NCBI GenBank assembly: GCA_020061995.1
Contig: JAGUXE010000140.1
Location: 1 to 19,218, forward strand
From: Ignavibacteriales bacterium
GTDB taxonomy: Bacteria > Bacteroidota > Ignavibacteria > Ignavibacteriales > Ignavibacteriaceae
Length of the DNA: 19,218 nt
Direction of reading: 5' to 3'
Below are positions 7,483 to 15,804 of the stretch, in pieces. Position 1 is the stretch's first letter. Each line of letters opens with the position of its first letter. Both the position numbers and the translations under genes were made by a program. The notes under the pieces are model-generated. The model made no database searches. It saw only the letters and a program-made list of their open reading frames with translations, and was not told the origin of the DNA.

Positions 7483-8523
7483 CTATTTTAATTTGTTAAT
7501 AATTTTCAGTATGGTCTGAAATGCTAAGCTTGGACTTGATTGCTGATTAATAGTTCCAGTCACATAAATCTTTAAACCGGGGATATAAAAAGCGACCGAA
7601 CCTGTAGAACCGCAATGCCCAATCATTTCAGAGACCGGGTTAAACAGTGTAAAAAGACGTGGAAGTTGGAATTTCTGAATCCCTATTCCATACTGAAAAG
7701 GAAAGAAAATATTATTCCATTTTTCCAATTCATGGAATCTTTCTTTAGGGAAAATGTGACCGTTGAAAAAGGCTTTTATAAATTTCATTTGATCTAACGC
7801 TGTAGAAATAATATCATTTTGTGTTGATGTAAGAAATTGAGGAAGTTCAACAATTGTTGATTTGTAACGAATCGGGACAAAATTATTCTTTACGGGGTTC
7901 TCCAACACTAAAGTATTCGAAAGTTTTAGGTCATCAAATAGTCTCTGTAGTGAAATACCAATAGGTTCCTTATTAATCCTCTCTATCAGTAAACTCAATA
8001 TTTGATGGTTCGTATCAATATATTTTGCCTTACGTGTCGTTCCGGGAGGGAAGTGTGTTTTCATACTTTTTATTTCTTTAAGTACTTTATCGGTTGTCCA
8101 AGTTTGATCAATCCCTGCTTCAAGTTCCTTCATTGCAATTTTACCGTTTAACTGTTTATCGATAAGATAACATGGGAGACCGGAAGTTTGGGACAACAGA
8201 TGGGAAATGGTAATCTCATTAGAATAATCCTTCCCCTTATATATATGTAAGTCTTTAATGATCTCCGGAAGGAATTTTGATATCTTATCACTCAGATCTA
8301 ATTTATTCTCGGTGGTTAATCGAAGAGTTATTGCAGAAACAAAAAGTTTATTAATACTTGCGATGTAATATTGGCTGTCTTCTTTAATTTCCCCGGCAGC
8401 ACTGATTATATCAAGACTTTTATCTTCTGAAGAAAAATAAAAGACTGCACCGAAGATGTCTTTTTTTGTCGTTAGACTACTGACTATTTGATCTATTAGC
8501 TGTTTCTTAGACTTATAACTCAA
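7483..8523 (-). CDS. Serine beta-lactamase-fold hydrolase (class C/DD-peptidase-like), TTG start
   Basis: A 346-residue protein of the beta-lactamase-related serine hydrolase family (PF00144 type). The SxxK nucleophile motif is SINK (Ser56, Lys59). The second motif appears as YID within KYIDTNHQILSLLIE (Tyr168), the Y-S-D-T-N-like form of the usual YxN, and the third is HCGSTGS (303-309) in place of the usual HTG or HSG. ITISHLLSQTSGLP (about 104-117) is also typical. There is no signal peptide, so it is likely cytoplasmic, unlike true beta-lactamases; esterase or peptidase activity is more likely. The start is TTG at 8523, supported by AAAAGGA (8532-8538) 8 bases upstream; the next in-frame ATG would remove the catalytic serine. 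An AT-rich inverted repeat lies upstream (8545-8570). Family call secure, substrate unknown. Confidence 0.88.
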   Translation of the reverse strand: MSYKSKKQLIDQIVSSLTTKKDIFGAVFYFSSEDKSLDIISAAGEIKEDSQYYIASINKLFVSAITLRLTTENKLDLSDKISKFLPEIIKDLHIYKGKDYSNEITISHLLSQTSGLPCYLIDKQLNGKIAMKELEAGIDQTWTTDKVLKEIKSMKTHFPPGTTRKAKYIDTNHQILSLLIERINKEPIGISLQRLFDDLKLSNTLVLENPVKNNFVPIRYKSTIVELPQFLTSTQNDIISTALDQMKFIKAFFNGHIFPKERFHELEKWNNIFFPFQYGIGIQKFQLPRLFTLFNPVSEMIGHCGSTGSVAFYIPGLKIYVTGTINQQSSPSLAFQTILKIINKLK

Positions 8524-8544
8524 GGCAAAAATCCTTTTAGTGCA

Positions 8545-8570
8545 ATTTCAAATATTAATGATTTTGAAAT
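8545..8570. repeat. AT-rich inverted repeat upstream of the beta-lactamase-fold gene
   Basis: ATTTCAAA (8545-8552) and TTTGAAAT (8563-8570) form perfect 8-base arms around a 10-base spacer. The repeat lies 21 bases before the TTG start codon and 48 bases after the AI-2E stop codon. It could be an operator or a weak hairpin. It lacks GC pairs and a U-tract, so it is not a convincing terminator. A chance palindrome in AT-rich DNA is possible. Confidence 0.35.
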
Positions 8571-8618
8571 ATTTAACTTCCGCTAAATTATTGTTTTAGA
8601 ATCGTTTTAAAATTACGT

Positions 8619-9728
8619 TCAATCCGAATCCATCAAATCAGAGATAAATTTAAGATTAGGTGATTCGGAATTGGAAATAATAATTTTAATTATGGCTGTT
8701 AAAGGTACTGCGAGAAGCATCCCCGCGATTCCCCAAATATATCCCCATATTAAAACCGATAAGAGGATCATTATCGGGTTTAAATCCAATCGTCTACCAA
8801 GTAAAATCGGTTCAGTAATATTAAAAGCCAGAGTTTGAATCAGTGCCATTATTGCTGCGATTAACAATCCATAACCAAGTGAATCATGTTGAATAATACC
8901 CATTAATGTTGGAAGGATTAGAGCAACCGCAGAACCTATTGTCGGAATAAAATTAAGGAAGAATGTCAACAATCCCCAAATAATTGGAAAGTCAACATCA
9001 AGTAAAAACAATGCGAATGCAGTAATTATACCGGTTGCAAGGTTTATAATAATTTTGGAAATGATATAATTCTGAATCTGTTTTGTAATAGCTTTAAAGG
9101 TGTTGTCAAGTTTTACTTCAGTCGAATTTATCACGTTGTTACTTTGACTAGCATCAATTATAATAGATTCTTCAGATTCACTTTCGATTTTACCGAGAAC
9201 ATATCTTTTTCTGATAGCTTCAATAAAGCCACGATGTCCGCCAACAATAAATGCGAAAAATAATAACACAAAAAAGACACTTCCGGTTAATGAAAAAGCA
9301 GAAGAAAATACTCCACCTGCCAATTCTTTATAATCAAGTTTTGCGATTATTTTTTGGATGGAAAAACTTCTGAAATATGGATCTCGGATTTTTAAGTCAA
9401 CTGCCAACCCTCTAACGATGCTGTTAATTTTGTCAAAATAAGTTTGCAGATCGGAAGTGAATCTTAGAAACGAATCTAATAAAAATCCTCCAATGCTAAG
9501 AAAAATAATTACCACTAGTGCAATATCTATCAATATGATAAATACAGTTGGGAACTTTGCTTTTTCAAAATAATAGTTTAGTGGTGAAAAAAGAAAAAAT
9601 AAAAAATATGCGAATACGAACGGTAGGAAAATATGGGCAAGTTCGCTTAAAATAAACGCTATAATGAATAGTCCGATAATGGAAACAAAAAATTTAATTA
9701 CTGAATCGGCTTGAATTTTCTTTTTCAT
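8619..9728 (-). CDS. AI-2E family inner-membrane permease
   Basis: A 369-residue membrane protein of the AI-2E transporter family (PF01594; TqsA, PerM and YdbP-like). Two N-terminal transmembrane segments (about 11-50) are followed by a third (62-84), a soluble amphipathic region (about 90-145), and five or so C-terminal segments. The family signatures are FLNFIPTIGS (257-266), NITEPILLGRRLDLNPIMIL (303-322) and WGIAGMLLAVPLTAIIK (332-348). Members are assigned to autoinducer-2 export or, in some bacteria, Na+/H+ exchange or stress tolerance; nothing here picks between them, and no luxS is in view. An acidic linker (about 180-208, ESESEESIIIDASQSNN) sits between the segment ending near 163 and the helix before the conserved half. 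There is no recognisable Shine-Dalgarno before ATG. It is divergent from the CCP-like peptidase gene with only 61 bases between start codons. Confidence 0.92.
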   Translation of the reverse strand: MKKKIQADSVIKFFVSIIGLFIIAFILSELAHIFLPFVFAYFLFFLFSPLNYYFEKAKFPTVFIILIDIALVVIIFLSIGGFLLDSFLRFTSDLQTYFDKINSIVRGLAVDLKIRDPYFRSFSIQKIIAKLDYKELAGGVFSSAFSLTGSVFFVLLFFAFIVGGHRGFIEAIRKRYVLGKIESESEESIIIDASQSNNVINSTEVKLDNTFKAITKQIQNYIISKIIINLATGIITAFALFLLDVDFPIIWGLLTFFLNFIPTIGSAVALILPTLMGIIQHDSLGYGLLIAAIMALIQTLAFNITEPILLGRRLDLNPIMILLSVLIWGYIWGIAGMLLAVPLTAIIKIIISNSESPNLKFISDLMDSD

Positions 9729-9789
9729 GGGACTGTAGTTATTCTTATATTTAAATGTAAACTTGAATTAATTACATATACGGCAAATA

Positions 9790-11682
9790 ATGAAATCTAA
9801 AATGTCTTCAGCAAATATATTGCTTCTGCAAACTACTTCGTACAAAATTCTTCCATTTATAATGTTTTTCATTATACTTTTTATCAGCTCAAATCTGAAT
9901 GCTCAAGTAATCTTTGAGGCAGATTTTGAGAGCGGTAATATGAATACAGTAACAACAACGGATTCTCTCTTATATACAGTAACAACCAAAACCGATATAG
10001 GCGGTCGCTGGTTTTATTTTAGAATGAGAAATGTCAAAGAGCGTTATGTTAGAGTGCGCGTCTCTTCAAGTGATGTTGTAAGAGCAGTTTATTCTTACGA
10101 TGATAAGAATTACGAAAGATTCTCTGCAACTGAAAGTCCATCGGTAAATATTTTCCAGAAATCGTATGCACGTGATACAGTTTATGTCGCTTATTATATA
10201 CCTTACAATTATTCTTTTTTACAAGAACGAATAAATGAATGGAAACTATCAGAATTTGTAGTTGTTGATACAATCGGAATTACATCCCGAAACCTGCTGA
10301 TGCAAGAGATAAGAATTACTGACAAAACTGTTCCTGATTCTGGAAAGATAAGAGTTTGGATTCACTCAAGAACTCACCCCGGTGAAACCCCGACCTCGTG
10401 GCATTTTGAGGGAATCATAAAAACACTTCTATCGAATAATCCTGTAATCAAAAAATACCGTGAACAGATTGTTTTTCATTGTATTCCGTTCACAAACCCG
10501 GAAGGTGTTTTTTACGGAAGATCAAGAACCAATTATGACGGTGTTGATGTAGAATCAAATTGGAATAAATCTGATGCTCAAACATCTCAAGAAGTGAAGA
10601 TTCTTAAACAGAGAATGAGTGCAATTAATAGTGAAAAAATAATGTCTGTCTTTTTGAATTTACATTCTCAAGCTGCTCCATATTGTACATTCTGGATACA
10701 TACTGCGTCATCAACAAGTGATTTCTTTTACAGACGCGAAATGCAATTCTCAAATTTAAATACCTCTGATAACCCTTATTTTGTCCAAAGCGATTATAGA
10801 TTTTCCAATCTAAGTTCTACTTTCCCTGAAGGATGGTTATGGAATAATCATGGTGATAAAGTGATGGCTCTTACGTATGAAACACCATATGATTTTTATT
10901 CGAATAATCAGTTGGTTACAATTGAAAATCTAAATTATCTGGGCGAACGAACCGTTTATGCTGTTGCGGAATATCTGGAGATAAATCACCCGCGTCATTT
11001 TATCCTTGATAATAAAAATGTTGCTAATTTTTGGAACACAGAATCAGTTGGAAACGAATTTTACAGTGATGATTATATTACAACACAAACAAGTGACGGA
11101 AGAGGTCCCATCAAGTTTGAAAGTGAAACACTTGAATCCGGGAATTACGATGTTTATGCATGGTGGCCTACTAATCCTAATTATGCGTATGATGCAAAAT
11201 ATCACATTGAAGGGGGTGGAAGCCAAATTGACCGTCAAAAGAATTTGAGAATAAGCGGTGGGCAGTGGAATTATATGGCTACACTGGACTTAAATAATTC
11301 CGGAAAAATTTCAATAACAGTAAGTGATTCCGGAACAGGAACAGTCGCTGCAGATGCTTTCAGAATTATTTATCGTGGTGCTCCATTAAATCTTAAAGAT
11401 GAAATTGTAGTAAAAGATTTTGCGCTTTATCAAAACTATCCTAATCCATTTAACCCGATTACAACAATTCGCTTTAATTTGAATAGTCCAAATCGTGTTA
11501 AACTTCAAATTTTTAATACACTTGGTCAAGAAGTTGCAACCTTGGTGGATGAATATAGAAATACCGGAAACCATGAAGTGATTTTTGATGCCAACAGATA
11601 TTCAATCTCAAGTGGAGTTTATTATTATCGACTAGTTGTTGATGAAAAAGCAGAAACTAAGGGAATGGTCATCCTAAAATAA
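9790..11682 (+). CDS. T9SS-secreted cytosolic-carboxypeptidase-like M14 peptidase with golvesin/Xly-like domain
   Basis: A 630-residue secreted protein. The signal peptide has a long n-region and ends near NLNAQ (39). A beta-sandwich (about 41-170; FESGNM, RWFYFRM) resembles the N-domain of cytosolic carboxypeptidases (CCP/AGBL). The M14 domain (about 175-395) has zinc ligands His196 and Glu199 in THPGETPTSW, NPEGVFYGRSRTN with Arg246, third ligand His292 in LNLHSQ and catalytic Glu364 in LTYETPYD. Where CCPs read DLNRxW, this protein reads DVESNW (253-258), so the usual Asn-Arg pair is missing. Residues about 404-528 (ILDNKN...YDVYAWWP...ADAFRIIY) match golvesin C-terminal/xanthan-lyase carbohydrate-binding-like domains. 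A T9SS type A sorting domain (about 547-630; QNYPNPFNPITTI) ends the protein. It is probably a surface carboxypeptidase with altered specificity. ATG at 9790 lacks a clear ribosome site. The 192-base gap after it (11683-11874) shows no gene or clear terminator. Confidence 0.9.
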   Translation: MKSKMSSANILLLQTTSYKILPFIMFFIILFISSNLNAQVIFEADFESGNMNTVTTTDSLLYTVTTKTDIGGRWFYFRMRNVKERYVRVRVSSSDVVRAVYSYDDKNYERFSATESPSVNIFQKSYARDTVYVAYYIPYNYSFLQERINEWKLSEFVVVDTIGITSRNLLMQEIRITDKTVPDSGKIRVWIHSRTHPGETPTSWHFEGIIKTLLSNNPVIKKYREQIVFHCIPFTNPEGVFYGRSRTNYDGVDVESNWNKSDAQTSQEVKILKQRMSAINSEKIMSVFLNLHSQAAPYCTFWIHTASSTSDFFYRREMQFSNLNTSDNPYFVQSDYRFSNLSSTFPEGWLWNNHGDKVMALTYETPYDFYSNNQLVTIENLNYLGERTVYAVAEYLEINHPRHFILDNKNVANFWNTESVGNEFYSDDYITTQTSDGRGPIKFESETLESGNYDVYAWWPTNPNYAYDAKYHIEGGGSQIDRQKNLRISGGQWNYMATLDLNNSGKISITVSDSGTGTVAADAFRIIYRGAPLNLKDEIVVKDFALYQNYPNPFNPITTIRFNLNSPNRVKLQIFNTLGQEVATLVDEYRNTGNHEVIFDANRYSISSGVYYYRLVVDEKAETKGMVILK

Positions 11683-11874
11683 AATTGTATTCAATTCAGA
11701 TTGAAATGCAACTATATGACATATTTGATGTTAATTAGAAATTATTTAGTTTTAGCTCCAATAAATTTGCAAATTATTACCACGCGGGGATGCAAAGAAA
11801 ATCTTTTTTCGAAGATGAATGGTAGATATGTTTATTATGAATACAAATTCGATAGTTGAAAGTAGATACGATAT

Positions 11875-12966
11875 ATGATGAAATTTTTACTGTTATTAAT
11901 TATTACTTCAGTCTCTATCCTTCCGCAAGAATCCAAAATTGAAGTTTTGAGTAACTCTCATTTAATTTATCCTTATCAAAACGGAAAGATTTTCACAAGC
12001 GATAAATCTTTCGATGTTTATGAGGGTGAAACCAAAATTTTTTCGCAAGCCATCGATGGTAAAAAGATAATCTACAATTCTTATAATGGCAGTTATATTC
12101 TTGTTGCAAATTATGAGTTTAAAGCTTCAAAAGAAGATTACATGGTCGACTATTTTATGTTCGATAAATCCTTCACATTGAAAAAAAAGTTTAGCGAAAT
12201 TGCCCCTTTTGATTTACCCCACTCGTTAGCTTCGATAAGCGATGATGGTTTTTTTGCACTTTTTGACCCCCTTTCTTATAACCTAAAAATAATTGATGAA
12301 AATGGTATCAATGAAATCTCATTAAAAAAAGATATTTCATTTGAAATGGAGAGAACTACATTCATCAGATGTTATGCAAATAAAATTGCAATTGCTGTAA
12401 ACGAAATTGCAATGAATAATAGTGAAGCAGAAGCCGGAATTGATTTCTTTATAATTAATAAAAATACAAATGAAATTTCAGCTTCAAATTTGAAACTTTC
12501 GATATTAACCGGTCTTCACATTGATAAAGAGAGAGTATTTGTCTCAGGGGTAATTTGGAATAACAGTTTAGTTAGTGGTAAAACTTTTATTTACAAAGCA
12601 ACTTCAGAAGAATTGATTAACTCAGTGGACTATAATTTTGATAATATTATCAAAACGAATGGTGGTTATGCTACCGCAATTGGAAATCAAATTCAGAAAA
12701 TTTCTGAAGACGGAAATATTAAGAATAAAACCGTAATTAAAAGTAATAGAATTTATAATATTGCCAGCGTCGCAGATAAACTCTGCCTGACTTATGCAGT
12801 TGAAACAGGAAATTACCTACTAATTCTGAATGAAGAGTCACTTCTTCCAATATCGGACCCAAGTTTTATTTCAGATAAACAGATGTCAAATCGACTCACT
12901 ATAACAAATGCCAATGAGCTTTTTTTGCAAGATGTTAATTCCACTTTTATATATAGAATGAAATAA
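11875..12966 (+). CDS. Unrecognised exported protein, possible beta-propeller
   Basis: A 363-residue protein with a signal peptide (MMKFLLLLIITSVSILPQ). I recognise no family. The rest is a run of short hydrophobic strands separated by polar turns, such as GKKIIYNSYNGSYILVANYE, GFFALFDPLSYNLKIIDENG and GDGNIKN-type turns, the pattern expected of an irregular beta-propeller. No catalytic motif, lipobox or T9SS tail is seen, so a periplasmic location is likely. The start could be 11875 or the adjacent ATG at 11878; the ribosome site is weak. It is first in a probable operon: the TonB-dependent receptor starts 34 bases after its stop. A propeller next to a receptor could be a periplasmic or surface binding partner, which is inference from position only. 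Confidence 0.75.
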   Translation: MMKFLLLLIITSVSILPQESKIEVLSNSHLIYPYQNGKIFTSDKSFDVYEGETKIFSQAIDGKKIIYNSYNGSYILVANYEFKASKEDYMVDYFMFDKSFTLKKKFSEIAPFDLPHSLASISDDGFFALFDPLSYNLKIIDENGINEISLKKDISFEMERTTFIRCYANKIAIAVNEIAMNNSEAEAGIDFFIINKNTNEISASNLKLSILTGLHIDKERVFVSGVIWNNSLVSGKTFIYKATSEELINSVDYNFDNIIKTNGGYATAIGNQIQKISEDGNIKNKTVIKSNRIYNIASVADKLCLTYAVETGNYLLILNEESLLPISDPSFISDKQMSNRLTITNANELFLQDVNSTFIYRMK

Positions 12967-12989
12967 TGAAACAAACGCACTTTAGCTGC

Positions 12990-12995
12990 AGGAGG
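12990..12995 (+). promoter_or_regulatory. Consensus Shine-Dalgarno of the TonB-dependent receptor
   Basis: AGGAGG lies 5 bases before ATG at 13001. It is the strongest ribosome site in the window, whereas the preceding gene has a weak one. The receptor is therefore probably translated more efficiently than the first gene of the operon. Confidence 0.8.
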
Positions 12996-13000
12996 ATTTC

Positions 13001-15787
13001 ATGCACAAAATATTACATGTAAGAATGTTCTTCCTCGTTTTTCTCCTTCTTACTCCAATGCTCCATTCACAATCCGGTAAAATTGCAGGTGTTATAAAAG
13101 ACGCCGCGAATAATGAACCGATTCCCTTTGTAAATATTATAGTTGAAGAAACTACTATGGGGTCAGCCTCAAATATTGATGGGGAATATTATATTTTAAA
13201 CATACCTCCGGGTATCTATTCACTTAAGGCTTCGGCAATTGGATATAACTCGGTTACTGTTAACAATATAAAAGTTCAAACCGGGTTTACTACAACACTT
13301 GATTTTAAATTGAATTCAGTCGCTTATGAATTAAAAGAAGATGTTGTTGTTACAGCAACGCGTCCATTAGTTCAAAAAGATTTAACTGCTTCAACATCAA
13401 CCGTGGGAGCAGATATGATTTCGGAACTTCCTGTTACCGAAATTAGTGATGTTCTCCAATTACAAGCAGGTATCGTTAGTTCAGGAGGCGATCTTCATAT
13501 TCGTGGCGGACGAAAGGGTCAAATCGCTTTTCAAATTGATGGTGTCCCGGTTACAGATGCTTATGATGGCGGATCAGTTATTGAAGTAAGTGCAACTGCG
13601 GTTCAAGAGTTACAGGTAATAAGTGGTGCATTTAATGCTGAGTATGGCCAGGCAATGTCAGGTATTGTTAATCTTGTGACAAAGGATGGTAATAATACTT
13701 TTGGAGGTAGTGTGACTGCTTATTCAGGAGATTATATTTCTAACAAAACTGATAAGTTTTTAGGAATTGATAAAGTTAATCCTCTTGCCATAAAAAGTAT
13801 TGAAGCGAGTCTAAGCGGTCCGATTATTAAAGATAATCTCTTCTTCTTCACAACGGGACGTTATTTTTATAATACCGGTTACTTTTTTGGGAAACGGACA
13901 TTTTTAGTCACCGATAGAGCAACAGAAGTTCCCAATTCAGGTGGAACGCAATTTAATATTTCACAAAGTGGTGACAACGAAGTTGTTCCGATGAATCCAA
14001 ACGAACGATTATATGGACAAGCGAAATTAACCTATCGTATTATGTCAGGAATGAAATTAAGCTACAACTATATAGTCGAACGCCAGGACTATCAAGATTT
14101 CAATTCAGATAATCGTTTAACTCCTGATAATAGTTTGCAAAGATTTAGAAGAGGATACACAAATCAATTATCTGTGAACCACGCAGTATCAAATTCTAGT
14201 TTTTATAATTTAAATTTTTCCTACTACTTTAAAAATTATCGTCATTACTTATTTGAAGATATTTATACCGGTAATCCGGCTAAACCAACAAATTATGTTG
14301 ATAATTATACCCTACAAACCCCTCCCTATAGTTTTAATATTGGTGGTACTGATTACAGCAGGTTTTATCGTAGTTCCGGAACAATTTCCGCTAAACTTGA
14401 TTGGGCAACCCAATTCAATCAAGAAATTAATGTACAATTTGGCGGTGAATATAAACGTCATCAAATTTATTATGAGAATATTAATTTATTCCCCGTCTAC
14501 GAGAATGGCATTTTAACAATGGGAATTCCTCCAAGTACATCAAACAATAATGATCAATATTTAAAAAAACCAACCGAATTGGCGGCATATTTGCAATCAA
14601 AATTCGAAGCTTTCAATCTAATATTTAATATTGGTGTACGACTTGATGTATTTAACCCGAACGGAGTTGTTTTAACAGATCCTGCTGATCCATACATCTT
14701 TGATCCTAAAAGACCTTCAAATCGTTTTCATGATCTAAACAGTAATGGAGTTCAAGATCCGGGAGAAGCAACAAAAACTATAGAAGAACGTTTAACTTAT
14801 TGGTACAAAGATGCTACAGTTAAATATCAATTTAGCCCTCGTATCGGTTTAGCATTCCCCATTACTGATGCAGGTGTTATCCACTTCTCTTACGGACATT
14901 TTCTACAATTGCCTCCGTACGAATTAATGTATGCCAATCCCGATTTTGAAATTGGTGTTGGGTCAGGTAATCAAGGTGTTTTCGGAAATGCTGATTTGAA
15001 ACCACAGCAAACAGTAAAGGGAGAAATAGGGCTGCAACAGCAAATCGGTGATGATATAGCTGTAGATTTTACAGTATTCTTTGAAGATTTCAGAGATCTT
15101 ACAGGTACTCAAACTGATGAAATATTAGTATTCGGAAGAGGAAGCAGTTATAGTAAATATTCTAACACCGATTTTGGTTACTCTAAAGGATTTATCGTAA
15201 AATTTCAAAAACGTTTTTCTGATGGTTTAGCTACAAGTGTTGATTACACATATTCAGTCACAAAAGGGAATGCTTCCAATCCTGCAGATGCTCGAAATGC
15301 TTTAGCTTCCGGTGCACTTCCTGAAACTTTTATTGCCCCTTTAGATTGGGATCAGACACATACTTTAAACCTTTCTATTGCATATTCAAAACCGAGAGAT
15401 TATAGCTTCTCTTTAATTGGTAATTTTTATTCGGGTCAACCTTATACTCCCGGCGTAAATAAAAATACGAATGTTACACAGAATGCTTTCCCGAGAAACA
15501 GTCAATTAAAACCTAACATATTTAATGTTGATTTAAGAGTAGCAAAAGATTTTGATATCAGTATAGGATATCTAACCGTCTTTATGAAAGTCTTTAATCT
15601 TTTTGATTCAGATAATCCAAGAGGAATTTTTAGCGATTCGGGTGACCCGATATTTACATTCGGAAGGCTTGAAGCTGAAAAAATTAATCCGACAATTTAT
15701 TATAATTCACTCGATGAACGCTTCCTAAACCCGGGATTTTTCTCGGAACCAAGGAGAGTTGAACTCGGATTATCTTATAACTTTTAA
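13001..15787 (+). CDS. TonB-dependent outer-membrane receptor with carboxypeptidase-regulatory-like domain
   Basis: A 928-residue outer-membrane transporter or receptor. Signal peptide 1-23 (ends LHSQ). A CarboxypepD_reg-like beta domain (about 25-110; GKIAGVIKDAANNEPIPFVN, NIPPGIYSLKASAIGY) precedes a TonB-box-like segment, EDVVVTATRP (about 113-122). The plug (about 125-235) contains LHIRGGRKGQIAFQIDG, FNAEYGQAMSGIVNLVTKDG and the usual RGG and DG turns. The beta-barrel fills the rest and ends in the typical aromatic RRVELGLSYNF. A DLNSNGVQDPGE stretch (578-589), predicted in an extracellular loop, fits a 12-residue EF-hand or dockerin-type calcium loop. No SusD-like partner is present; instead a very large exported protein starts 17 bases after its stop. 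This arrangement is seen in Ignavibacteria-type genomes. The substrate is unknown; oligopeptide import is a guess from the peptidase-rich context. Confidence 0.95.
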   Translation: MHKILHVRMFFLVFLLLTPMLHSQSGKIAGVIKDAANNEPIPFVNIIVEETTMGSASNIDGEYYILNIPPGIYSLKASAIGYNSVTVNNIKVQTGFTTTLDFKLNSVAYELKEDVVVTATRPLVQKDLTASTSTVGADMISELPVTEISDVLQLQAGIVSSGGDLHIRGGRKGQIAFQIDGVPVTDAYDGGSVIEVSATAVQELQVISGAFNAEYGQAMSGIVNLVTKDGNNTFGGSVTAYSGDYISNKTDKFLGIDKVNPLAIKSIEASLSGPIIKDNLFFFTTGRYFYNTGYFFGKRTFLVTDRATEVPNSGGTQFNISQSGDNEVVPMNPNERLYGQAKLTYRIMSGMKLSYNYIVERQDYQDFNSDNRLTPDNSLQRFRRGYTNQLSVNHAVSNSSFYNLNFSYYFKNYRHYLFEDIYTGNPAKPTNYVDNYTLQTPPYSFNIGGTDYSRFYRSSGTISAKLDWATQFNQEINVQFGGEYKRHQIYYENINLFPVYENGILTMGIPPSTSNNNDQYLKKPTELAAYLQSKFEAFNLIFNIGVRLDVFNPNGVVLTDPADPYIFDPKRPSNRFHDLNSNGVQDPGEATKTIEERLTYWYKDATVKYQFSPRIGLAFPITDAGVIHFSYGHFLQLPPYELMYANPDFEIGVGSGNQGVFGNADLKPQQTVKGEIGLQQQIGDDIAVDFTVFFEDFRDLTGTQTDEILVFGRGSSYSKYSNTDFGYSKGFIVKFQKRFSDGLATSVDYTYSVTKGNASNPADARNALASGALPETFIAPLDWDQTHTLNLSIAYSKPRDYSFSLIGNFYSGQPYTPGVNKNTNVTQNAFPRNSQLKPNIFNVDLRVAKDFDISIGYLTVFMKVFNLFDSDNPRGIFSDSGDPIFTFGRLEAEKINPTIYYNSLDERFLNPGFFSEPRRVELGLSYNF

Positions 15788-15804
15788 TATTCAGGAAAAT
15801 ATAT

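Noticed and set aside
11690..11705. Hairpin TTCAAT/ATTGAA after the CCP-like peptidase gene
   Set aside because: The stem is 6 bp, AT-rich and lacks a U-tract; it is expected by chance in such DNA.
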